From Methanosarcinaceae archaeon (lineage in GTDB: Archaea; Halobacteriota; Methanosarcinia; Methanosarcinales; Methanosarcinaceae): DNA of 9,171 nucleotides. The first letter of the stretch is position 1. Each line of letters starts with the position of its first letter. Of this stretch, positions 1-6,015 are shown one piece after another. The DNA is taken from NCBI GenBank assembly GCA_016926455.1, contig JAFGOO010000002.1, positions 1 through 9,171 on the forward strand, written 5' to 3'. The position numbers and the translations under genes were made by a program. The notes beneath the pieces were generated by a model. That model saw only the letters and a list, made by a program, of their open reading frames with translations. It ran no database searches and was not told where the DNA came from.

Positions 1-27
1 GATTGGAATTTGTTCTGTTTTAGCCAT
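1..27 (-). CDS. Start of an unidentified gene running off the left edge
   Basis: An ATG at 27-25 on the minus strand opens a frame that stays open to the window edge (MAKTEQIPI). A TATA-like stretch, ACATATATAACT, lies at about 60-49. Archaeal transcription starting about 25 bases downstream of the box would begin almost exactly at this ATG, so the mRNA may be leaderless. Nine residues are too few to name a family. The gene follows the dehydrogenase on the same strand after a gap of about 110 bases and seems to have its own promoter. It could also be a chance ATG. Confidence 0.35.
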
Positions 28-48
28 GAAATATAATTATGGACTATA

Positions 49-60
49 AGTTATATATGT
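49..60 (-). promoter_or_regulatory. TATA-like box for the left-edge gene
   Basis: ACATATATAACT on the minus strand is centred about 27 bases upstream of the ATG at 27. This is the usual archaeal distance from TATA box to transcription start and fits a leaderless transcript. The flanks are AT-rich, so a chance match is possible. Confidence 0.4.
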
Positions 61-116
61 TTGGTTGAAAACTATACTTGAAAACAAGGAGCATTGCCAC
101 TTTAAATCAAAATTAA

Positions 117-137
117 ATTTGCACTAAAAAGAATAAA
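117..137 (-). terminator. T-rich tract after the dehydrogenase gene
   Basis: Directly after the TAG stop (140-138) the minus strand reads TTTATTCTTTTTAG and then another T-rich stretch. Archaeal RNA polymerase often terminates at such oligo-T tracts without a hairpin, and none is evident here. This rests on composition only. Confidence 0.35.
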
Positions 138-1136
138 CTATGCAAGTTGCTTTCTTACATAATCTACGAGAGCGTACTCGATGTCCTTTGTTCTGGCAGA
201 ACCATTAATGTCAGGTGTTCTTATCTTCTGGGTCAGCACATGATTAACAGCATCTTCTACAATCTTTGCTTCTTCAGTATCATCATGCCACTCCAGCATC
301 ATTTTCAGGCTTAAGACGGCAGCAATGGGGTTTGCGATACCCTTCATTGCAATATCAGGTGCACTTCCGTGTACAGGTTCGAAAAATGCGTGTTTTTCCC
401 CTATGTTAGCACTCGGCACCAGCCCCAGACTCCCAACCAATGCCGCAGACATGTCGCTTAATATGTCTCCGAAAAGGTTGGTTGTGACTATAACATCGTA
501 TTTCTGAGGAGAGCATATAAGACTATATGCCATCGAATCCACAAGCATGTCTTTATAATCGATATCTTGATATCTGGCAGTGTCCCTGCATACATCCAGA
601 AAAAGCTTGTCAGATTTTAAGACATTGGATTTGTGAACGATTGTCAGGTTATTTTTGCGCGTTTTTGCCAGTTTACATGCATATTCAGCTATGCGCTTTG
701 AACCTTTACGTGTTATAACCCGCGTTGTGTATGAGACATCGTCATGTAACTCTTCAATTCCCGAATACATGCCTTCAGTGTTTTCTCTTACGATCACAAA
801 ATCAAAATCGTTTCGTCCCGTAATTCCTGTAATGCCTGCAAGTGGCTTTATGGGGCGTATGTTCGCATACATATCAAGTTCTTTTCTGATCGTTAAAAGA
901 ACGCTTTTGTAATCCGGGTCTGGTGGTGTTGTCACTGCACCAAAAAGGATACAGTCACATTCTTTTATTGTCTCCATATCTTCGTCTGTAATCGCAACAC
1001 CACATTTTTCCCATTTGCGTAACCCAACCTCAAGTGGTACTTTTTCAATTGGAAGGGAAAGTGCATCAAGTACCTTCACCGCCGAGGATATCACCTCTTT
1101 TCCAATCCCATCACCTTCTATCACTGCAAGTTTCAT
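138..1136 (-). CDS. Isopropylmalate/homoisocitrate dehydrogenase family enzyme (AksF/LeuB type)
   Basis: A cytoplasmic NAD(P)-dependent beta-decarboxylating dehydrogenase of about 332 residues, a normal length for the family. Counted from the ATG at 1136, it has the IEGDGIG nucleotide-binding start (about 6-12), the substrate-loop arginines R84, R94 (in YANIRP) and R117 (in VRENTEG), Y124, K169, the metal-binding aspartates D200, D224 and D228 (NLFGDILSD), and the cofactor motif EPVHGSAPDIA near 253-263. LeuB oxidises 3-isopropylmalate in leucine synthesis. AksF oxidises homoisocitrate and its longer homologues toward the coenzyme B side chain in methanogens. The loop YKSVLLTIRK before YANIRP resembles methanogen AksF more than LeuB as I remember those sequences, so AksF is slightly favoured, but specificity is not proven. 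An in-frame GTG at 1145 adds three residues; I prefer the ATG because family members begin MK-(3 residues)-EGDGIG. Neither start has a Shine-Dalgarno sequence. Confidence 0.93.
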   Translation of the reverse strand: MKLAVIEGDGIGKEVISSAVKVLDALSLPIEKVPLEVGLRKWEKCGVAITDEDMETIKECDCILFGAVTTPPDPDYKSVLLTIRKELDMYANIRPIKPLAGITGITGRNDFDFVIVRENTEGMYSGIEELHDDVSYTTRVITRKGSKRIAEYACKLAKTRKNNLTIVHKSNVLKSDKLFLDVCRDTARYQDIDYKDMLVDSMAYSLICSPQKYDVIVTTNLFGDILSDMSAALVGSLGLVPSANIGEKHAFFEPVHGSAPDIAMKGIANPIAAVLSLKMMLEWHDDTEEAKIVEDAVNHVLTQKIRTPDINGSARTKDIEYALVDYVRKQLA

Positions 1137-1182
1137 GGCATCCACGTTTTTTTATCAAAGAGTATATTTTGTTATCTGTAAA

Positions 1183-1195
1183 CCTTTATAAATAT
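1183..1195 (-). promoter_or_regulatory. TATA box of the dehydrogenase gene
   Basis: The minus strand reads ATATTTATAAAGG, a good archaeal TATA element. Its centre near 1188 predicts a transcript start near 1162, giving a leader of about 17-26 bases before the GTG (1145) or ATG (1136). There is no ribosome binding site in that leader. Confidence 0.55.
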
Positions 1196-1240
1196 GGTGA
1201 TTACGCTTTTCCTCCCTCCGAAAGTATAGAATTTTAATTT

Positions 1241-1259
1241 TCGAATTGGCTTAATTCGA
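1241..1259. repeat. Inverted repeat upstream of the dehydrogenase promoter
   Basis: TCGAATT (1241-1247) and AATTCGA (1253-1259) are perfect 7-base arms around a 5-base spacer. The repeat lies about 50 bases upstream of the TATA box, where an archaeal activator or repressor could bind. AT-rich DNA yields such repeats by chance, so an operator role is speculative. Confidence 0.3.
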
Positions 1260-1527
1260 TAGCGTTATTAAATTACTTGAGAGATTTTTCATGTCAAATA
1301 TGATTAGTGATATGTACCTATTTCAAAATTAAATTAATAGGTCATTTCAAAACTCCTCTTACGACTAATGGGGTGCAGTCCAATAGAAATGCAAAATGGC
1401 GAATTGATAGTTATAGAACACACAAGGAAACAAAAAGGTATTTTGGAAAAAATGAATTTATGCGCTTAATAATGCGGAGGTTAAGTTATGAATGGCTCCT
1501 TTTGGCCTGCATTTATACCAAATACAA
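1260..1527. other. Gene-poor AT-rich intergenic stretch
   Basis: No convincing gene, tRNA or mobile element was found here. A plus-strand frame crosses it from a GTG at 1307, but its product has no recognisable motif, is preceded by no ribosome binding site and runs into the opposite-strand receiver gene. The one notable signal is GGAGGTT at 1476-1482, placed 5 bases before an ATG at 1488 that opens a very short frame ending at 1553. Confidence 0.5.
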
Positions 1528-1553
1528 TTACACTTCAGGCCTTCTTGACTTGA
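1488..1553 (+). CDS. Possible 21-residue small ORF with a strong ribosome binding site
   Basis: ATG at 1488 is preceded by GGAGGTT (1476-1482), a strong match to the archaeal Shine-Dalgarno sequence and better than those of the larger genes here. The peptide starts MNGSFWPAF and ends at TGA 1551-1553. It is mildly hydrophobic and matches nothing I recognise. Its last 26 bases overlap the 3' end of the receiver gene on the other strand. No clear promoter is visible. It could be a real micropeptide, a decayed gene start, or chance. Confidence 0.2.
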   Translation: MNGSFWPAFIPNTITLQAFLT

Positions 1554-1908
1554 TTAATTCTTTTGTGCGTTCGGTAAGTTCATTCTTGCCGAAGGGTTTT
1601 GTGATATAATCATCTGCTTTTAACAGGTGCAACCCAAGCATCCTATCGAAATGTTGATTTTTAACTGTAAGCATTGACACCGGAATGTTAGGATTCTTCT
1701 TTTTGATTTTTCGAAATGTTTCCCATCCGTCCATTACGGGCATCATGATATCTAGCAAGATGGCATCCGGTTTTTCGATGTCCAGTGTTTCTAAGCATTT
1801 GATTCCGCTAGTTACACCAATCACATTGATACCTTCCGATTCGAGAACTAGCTTTACAAGTTCGATGGTGTCCTTTTCATCATCAACAACCATAACTTTT
1901 GGACACAT
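1528..1908 (-). CDS. Stand-alone response regulator receiver protein
   Basis: A 126-residue protein made of one CheY-like receiver domain. The acidic pocket is D9-D10, the phosphoacceptor is D53 in LLDIMMP, the switch threonine is T81 and the conserved lysine is K104 in the ITKPF motif, so all catalytic positions are intact and it should be phosphorylated by a histidine kinase. There is no DNA-binding or enzymatic output domain; it must act through protein contact or as a phosphorelay intermediate. The start ATG at 1908 follows GGTGGGGG (1924-1917) by 8 bases. It lies 62 bases downstream of the DUF835-like/receiver gene on the same strand with no clear promoter between, so the two are probably co-transcribed. 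The histidine kinase encoded at 4220-6010 is the obvious candidate partner. Confidence 0.92.
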   Translation of the reverse strand: MCPKVMVVDDEKDTIELVKLVLESEGINVIGVTSGIKCLETLDIEKPDAILLDIMMPVMDGWETFRKIKKKNPNIPVSMLTVKNQHFDRMLGLHLLKADDYITKPFGKNELTERTKELIKSRRPEV

Positions 1909-1970
1909 TTATTTAACCCCCACCAATAAAGTCGATGAAATGTACAGAAATCCATTACTTGATTTTTTTA

Positions 1971-3029
1971 TTATTTGGCACCAGTCCACCCATATCTCTT
2001 CATCACCATTTTAATTCTTGCATTCAATTCACGCATATCAAAGGGCTTGGTTACATAATCATCGATTCCCAGTTCCATGCCCTTTAATTTATCCTCAACC
2101 TCCTTTTTAGCAGAGATCATAATGATTGGAATGTCGGCTGCAACTTTGCTCTTCTTCAACTTTTTCACAACCTCGTATCCATCCATATCAGGCATCATGA
2201 TATCAAGAAATATAAGATCTGGAAGTTCTTTTAATGCTAATTCCACGGCTTGTGTACCGCTGTAGGCAGCTATTAGATCATATGGTTCACTAGATAACGA
2301 TATTTTTACAAGTTCTGGAATTTCAGTTTCATCGTCCACAAACATGATTTTTAACCTATCTCTTTTAACTTTTTTCTCGATGTACTCCAACGATATGCCA
2401 GACTCTTTTATTTCGTAATAAATATCAAGGACCTTTAAACCAATTTCTGTATGTATCTCACCACTTGTGATGTCAATGATCACATCAAAAAACGATTTTA
2501 TCAAAGCTTCTTTTTCGGGTGGTAAGATTCCTTTTCCAAGTGTTGAGACAATGGTACCTTCCTTTTTAATGACTTTTTTCTCAATAATTTGTATGAAACT
2601 CTCAACGACCTGAAGATTATCACTCGACAGGATATTCATATCTTCAATAACAAGTAGAGAGCCAGGATAATCCTCAAATAAATTTGCTATATGGTATGCC
2701 ATTTTTGTGTAGTCGGTTTGCGATGAACAATAAAAAGTATTTTCCTGTGGTTTTTCTGGCATTTTTACATCAACAAACCATATCCTTTCCTTAAAAATCT
2801 TAACATCCAATCCGTATTCTTCAAATTTCTTAAGAACCTGATCCCTTTGATTTTTTAAACACAACCAAACAACAGTGCGTTTTGTCTCATTTTTAAGCAT
2901 GTCATAGATATAAAAATAAATTATTCGGCTGATAATACTGTCAACTGGGGCCAAAAACAGAGTCTTTTTTGATTTCAGTTCTATTCTAAAAGTTTTCAGG
3001 ATTTCCTGAGTTTTATCTCCTACCATCAT
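1971..3029 (-). CDS. DUF835-like/KaiC-fold N-terminal domain fused to a C-terminal receiver domain
   Basis: A 352-residue soluble protein. Residues about 12-190 look like the archaeal DUF835-type relative of RecA/KaiC ATPases: alternating beta strands and helices, with a Walker-B-like strand SLLVIEDMN at 124-132. Where a Walker A loop would lie (LFLAPVDSIISR, 24-35) there is no GxxxxGK[ST], so ATP hydrolysis is unlikely. Residues about 226-345 are a receiver domain with D232-D233, phosphoacceptor D276 (FLDIMMP), S306 and K328 (VTKPF), all intact. A linker near 195-225 is rich in charged residues. GGGGT lies 3 bases before the ATG at 3029 and 6 bases before the next ATG at 3026, which may be the true start. 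It is divergent from the binding protein/kinase pair and likely receives phosphoryl groups from that kinase. The domain name is from memory of the family; the receiver call is secure. Confidence 0.88.
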   Translation of the reverse strand: MMVGDKTQEILKTFRIELKSKKTLFLAPVDSIISRIIYFYIYDMLKNETKRTVVWLCLKNQRDQVLKKFEEYGLDVKIFKERIWFVDVKMPEKPQENTFYCSSQTDYTKMAYHIANLFEDYPGSLLVIEDMNILSSDNLQVVESFIQIIEKKVIKKEGTIVSTLGKGILPPEKEALIKSFFDVIIDITSGEIHTEIGLKVLDIYYEIKESGISLEYIEKKVKRDRLKIMFVDDETEIPELVKISLSSEPYDLIAAYSGTQAVELALKELPDLIFLDIMMPDMDGYEVVKKLKKSKVAADIPIIMISAKKEVEDKLKGMELGIDDYVTKPFDMRELNARIKMVMKRYGWTGAK

Positions 3030-3110
3030 TTACCCCAAAATATTATAAATTCATTATTTGTTTTGTAGTCATATTAACTTTGTGGATTCCTGTTGCCATC
3101 AAATTTTTTG

Positions 3111-3121
3111 GTGTTGAACAC
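3111..3121. repeat. Short palindrome GTGTTGAACAC in the divergent promoter region
   Basis: Perfect 5-base arms around a single G, lying between the divergent receiver and binding-protein genes. Its size and shape suit a dimeric regulator site, but no regulator is identified and chance is possible. Confidence 0.25.
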
Positions 3122-3167
3122 GAAAACATCATTTACGAACAATCAAATTATTTAGCATTGGTTATTA

Positions 3168-3177
3168 ACTTATAAGT
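3168..3177. repeat. Palindrome ACTTATAAGT in the divergent promoter region
   Basis: A perfect 10-base palindrome roughly midway between the divergent genes. It contains TATAAG and could serve as a TATA-like element or an operator. Nothing else supports it. Confidence 0.25.
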
Positions 3178-3202
3178 CATAATCAAAATTGCACCAGCAG
3201 TA

Positions 3203-3213
3203 AAATATTTTAT
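3203..3213 (+). promoter_or_regulatory. TATA-like box for the binding protein/kinase genes
   Basis: AAATATTTTAT on the plus strand predicts transcription starting near 3233, about 30 bases before the candidate ATG at 3266. The AT-rich stretch at 3224-3236 is an alternative box. Confidence 0.35.
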
Positions 3214-3220
3214 AGGCATG

Positions 3221-3240
3221 ATAGTTAAATTTTTAACGAT
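3221..3240. promoter_or_regulatory. Candidate operator: near-perfect 20-base palindrome before the binding-protein gene
   Basis: GTTAAA-TT-TTTAAC (3224-3237) has perfect 6-base arms. Two further outer pairs, 3221/3240 and 3222/3239, flank one mismatch. It sits just downstream of the predicted TATA box and overlaps the predicted transcript start, a typical repressor position. No matching regulator gene is in view. Confidence 0.35.
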
Positions 3241-3258
3241 AAAAGGACAATGTTATTT

Positions 3259-3314
3259 GGGGTATATGCATAACATGTCTTAAGAAAGTATACGCTGTTT
3301 TATTCATAATCTTT
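3259..3314 (+). other. Out-of-frame start and signal-peptide codons of the binding protein (apparent +1 frameshift)
   Basis: GGGGT at 3259-3263 is a Shine-Dalgarno-like site 2 bases before ATG 3266 and 11 bases before the in-frame ATG 3275. That frame reads M-H-N-M-S and stops at TAA 3281-3283. One base forward, from 3282, the downstream frame reads KKVYAVLFIIFVCSIIIS, the positively charged and hydrophobic part of a lipoprotein signal peptide, and continues into the binding protein. No ATG, GTG or TTG occurs in the body frame between the stop at 3240 and GTG 3315. Skipping one T at UCU-UAA joins the two parts into a protein of about 318 residues. Confidence 0.55.
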
Positions 3315-4223
3315 GTGTGTAGCATCATTATATCTTGCAGCGGGTGCTTTGAACGCGAAAAGGCAGAAAAAATCTCTCTTGAAGAAAGACAAGTAACAAG
3401 CAATGTCACAATTGATGTCCAGCCTCTTCGAATAGGGGTCTCTGCCCTTATTTCACCTCAAGGGACAATGATATATTACGAGGAGATTTTGGACTATGTA
3501 TCAGAAAGAACAGGTCTCCCGGTTTCACTGGTTCAAAGGGACAGTTATTTAGAAATTAATGAACTGCTGGAATCTAGGTACATTGATGTTGCCTTTGTGG
3601 GTCCTGGACAATATATTGAGGGGAGGGAAAAGTTCGGGCTTGAACTTCTGGTGGCTCCAGTAGTAGATGGTGAACCATATTATTATTCATACATCATTGT
3701 TCCTTCTAATAGTGAAGTTGCAAGCATTGCGGAACTTAAAGGAAAAAGGTTTGCATTCACCGACCCCCTTTCCACCACTGGAAAATATTATCCAACTTAT
3801 GTACTTTTATTGATGAACAAAACTCCTGACACATTTTTTTCCAGTTATGTGTATACCCACAGTCATGAAGCATCCATTGAAGCAGTGGCAAGAAATCTTG
3901 TGGATGGGGCGTCGGTGGAAGGACTAGTATGGGACTACTTAAGTCAAACAAAACCTGAAACCACATCAAAGACGAAAATCATCTTAAAATCTCCACCATA
4001 CGGAATAACACCTTTGGTTGTCCACCCAGAAATGAGCTTAGAGTTAAAAGAGGAACTTAAAACAATATTCCTAACAATGCACAAGGACCCAAAAGGAGAA
4101 GAAATTCTGGATAAACTTGATATCGACATGTTTATCCAGGTTGATGACGAATTATATGATTCGGTATTTTGGATGAGAACGGCTGTAGAGTCAGGAAATG
4201 TAAACCGGAGTGTGGCTCTTTGA
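3315..4223 (+). CDS. PhnD-type phosphonate/phosphite substrate-binding lipoprotein
   Basis: The body of a periplasmic-binding-protein-fold lipoprotein. Counted from GTG 3315, the lipobox is IISC-SGC with the lipidated cysteine at 8 or 11. A polar linker follows, then the PhnD-like domain from LRIGVS (38-43), with SPQGT (47-51), DVAFVGPGQY (about 94-103) and the ligand-loop motif FAFTDPLSTTG (146-156), which resembles the DPxSTSG oxyanion-binding loop of the family. In transporters this family delivers phosphonate, phosphite or phosphate to an ABC permease; none is adjacent here. Instead the gene overlaps a sensor kinase by 4 bases, suggesting ligand sensing at the outer membrane face. GTG 3315 would cut off most of the signal peptide, so translation probably begins upstream at 3266 or 3275 through a frameshift or a sequence error (see 3259-3314). 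The ligand is unknown. Confidence 0.87.
   Translation: MCSIIISCSGCFEREKAEKISLEERQVTSNVTIDVQPLRIGVSALISPQGTMIYYEEILDYVSERTGLPVSLVQRDSYLEINELLESRYIDVAFVGPGQYIEGREKFGLELLVAPVVDGEPYYYSYIIVPSNSEVASIAELKGKRFAFTDPLSTTGKYYPTYVLLLMNKTPDTFFSSYVYTHSHEASIEAVARNLVDGASVEGLVWDYLSQTKPETTSKTKIILKSPPYGITPLVVHPEMSLELKEELKTIFLTMHKDPKGEEILDKLDIDMFIQVDDELYDSVFWMRTAVESGNVNRSVAL
4207..4223 (+). promoter_or_regulatory. Ribosome binding site and TTGA start/stop overlap
   Basis: GGAGTG (4207-4212) lies 7 bases before TTG 4220, and the TTG shares bases with the TGA stop of the binding protein (4221-4223). This fixes the kinase start at 4220 rather than at the in-frame TTG 4169, and suggests coupled translation of the two proteins. 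Confidence 0.6.
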
Positions 4224-6010
4224 ATTCTTTTTTAGGATTGGTCACAAACCTAAAGATTAAAACGAAATTGGTTCTAATGGTTATATTTATTTTATTATTG
4301 GTCTGCGGTGTAACTACATATTATATACAGGTGGATCAAATCGATTCAATGGGCAATGAACTTCAGAAAAGAGGGTACACGATATCCAATTACCTAGCAG
4401 ATAGTAGCATTAATCCAATCCTTACAGAAGATGTCATAAGACTGCAGCAACTTATTGAATCAACCAAGAATACACAGAATGATATTGTATATGTGTTCAT
4501 TTTGGATGAAAATGGAGAGGTAATTGTCCATACGTTTGAGAATGGTTTTCCTGTGGCTCTAAAAAATGTTAATCCTGCAAATGGCGAGGAGAGTGACAAA
4601 CTTTTAGATATCGAAAATGAGTATGTAAGAGATATCGCCCATCCAATATTAGGGGGCAGGATTGGGGAAGCCCACGTAGGGTTATCAGAAACCAGTATAA
4701 GAGCTACTGTTAGTAGATCAATACGAAATAAGATTATAATAACTGCTTCTTTAGTGTTTATTGGTATTTTACTATCGTTTGCTACAGGAACGATAATATG
4801 TAAACCATTACTTGAACTAAAAAATAGTGCTGAAGATTTCGGGAAAGGTAATCTTGATTCTAGGGTTCGTGTGAGAAGACATGATGAGATCGGGGAACTG
4901 GCAGAATCTTTTAATAATATGGCAGAAGAAGTTAAGATACTTGTTCAAGAAAAAGAAATCAACCGTCAAAATATACTTGAGACTAAGGATTATCTCGATG
5001 CGATCATTTCAGCAAGTCACGACGGCATATTTGTTTTGGATTCAGAAGGCAAATTTGAGTTTATTAATGATGCAGTGAGGGATATTAGCGGTTATGACGA
5101 AAGCGATCTTATAGGTGAAAATTTTAAATCGTTTATTCCAAATGATTATAAAGTTTTCATGAACAGCCGCTGGCAAGAAGCCCAGAAAGGCATGGAAAAA
5201 GCATATGAAACAAAAATAATGGCTAAAGATGGCAGTCTCAAAGATCTGATAGTCGATCATAGGAGTATAGAGGTCCATGGGGAGAGAAAGTATGCAGCCG
5301 TGATTAAGGATATAACCGAGATAAAGAAGATAGACGAAATGAAGAGTAACATCATCTCCAATATCTCGCACGAACTACGTACTCCAATTACCATAATGCG
5401 AGGTTTCATCGAAGTTGCAATGGACGAGATAGATACTTCGAAAAGGGTCAAGTATCTTAATAAGTCATTAAAAGCCCTTGATCGCCAGAACCAGATGATT
5501 GAAGACCTTTTGGAAGTTTCAATAGCTGAAAAGGAAAAATTCATTTTTAATTATGAGACCGTTGATCTCGAAGATGTCATTGATACAACAGTGAAAAATG
5601 TGATTCCAAAAGCCGAACGTTACGACATAGAGATAAGAACTGATCTGGAAAAGAACCTCAATGCGAAAGCTGACAGGACTTATCTTGTTTATGCTCTGAC
5701 CAAGTTGATAGACAATGCTGTTAAGTTCAACAAAAAAGGTGGAAATGTAGCGATCACAGCACGACATACAGATGGTTTTATCAAGGTTTGCGTGGAAGAT
5801 ACCGGAATCGGAATCTCAAAAGGGAATATGAGAAAGGTTTTTGATAAATTCTATCAGGTGGACGCAACAACCACACGAAAATATGGTGGGAGTGGGTTGG
5901 GACTTTCCATAGCCAAGCATCTAATAGAGGAACAGGGCGGAGAAATATGGGTTGAAAGTGAATTGGGAAAAGGAAGTATCTTCTGTTTCACTGTTCCGAA
6001 GGCACATTAG
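4220..6010 (+). CDS. Membrane sensor histidine kinase (Cache-like-HAMP-PAS-HisKA-HATPase)
   Basis: A 596-residue sensor kinase counted from TTG 4220. Membrane segment 1 is at about 17-36. An outer domain of about 135 residues follows (37-171), with a Cache-like strand pattern around YVFILDENGEVIV. Membrane segment 2 is at about 172-193, HAMP at 190-245, a PAS domain at about 258-368, a HisKA domain with the phosphorylated H384 in SHELRTP, and an ATPase domain with N499 (LIDNAVKFN), the G1 box DTGIGIS from D527 and the G2 box GGSGLGLS from G556. All catalytic boxes are intact. No receiver or Hpt domain is attached, so it needs separate receivers; two are encoded divergently nearby. Its overlap with a solute-binding lipoprotein suggests the outer domain detects that protein or its ligand. 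Its stop lies only 5 bases from the stop of alaS on the opposite strand, leaving no room for a separate terminator. Confidence 0.93.
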   Translation: MNSFLGLVTNLKIKTKLVLMVIFILLLVCGVTTYYIQVDQIDSMGNELQKRGYTISNYLADSSINPILTEDVIRLQQLIESTKNTQNDIVYVFILDENGEVIVHTFENGFPVALKNVNPANGEESDKLLDIENEYVRDIAHPILGGRIGEAHVGLSETSIRATVSRSIRNKIIITASLVFIGILLSFATGTIICKPLLELKNSAEDFGKGNLDSRVRVRRHDEIGELAESFNNMAEEVKILVQEKEINRQNILETKDYLDAIISASHDGIFVLDSEGKFEFINDAVRDISGYDESDLIGENFKSFIPNDYKVFMNSRWQEAQKGMEKAYETKIMAKDGSLKDLIVDHRSIEVHGERKYAAVIKDITEIKKIDEMKSNIISNISHELRTPITIMRGFIEVAMDEIDTSKRVKYLNKSLKALDRQNQMIEDLLEVSIAEKEKFIFNYETVDLEDVIDTTVKNVIPKAERYDIEIRTDLEKNLNAKADRTYLVYALTKLIDNAVKFNKKGGNVAITARHTDGFIKVCVEDTGIGISKGNMRKVFDKFYQVDATTTRKYGGSGLGLSIAKHLIEEQGGEIWVESELGKGSIFCFTVPKAH

Positions 6011-6015
6011 AGAAC

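Noticed and set aside
1146..1527. Possible tRNA, CRISPR or insertion sequence in the long gap
   Set aside because: No cloverleaf, no regularly spaced repeats and no transposase-like frame could be found.
1504..1541. Inverted repeat GGCCTG/CAGGCC as a terminator of the receiver gene
   Set aside because: The arms are only 6 bases with a 26-base loop, one arm lies within coding sequence, and no T-tract follows on either strand.
1307..1609. Plus-strand 100-residue frame from a GTG
   Set aside because: No recognisable motif, no ribosome binding site before the GTG, and its last 82 bases are antisense to the secure receiver gene.
4169..4219. Longer kinase start at TTG 4169
   Set aside because: It would add 17 mostly polar residues overlapping the binding protein, without a ribosome binding site; TTG 4220 has GGAGTG at good spacing.
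5042..5544. Minus-strand frames opposite the PAS and HisKA region
   Set aside because: They lie entirely opposite a kinase with all catalytic boxes intact, and have no motifs or start signals of their own.
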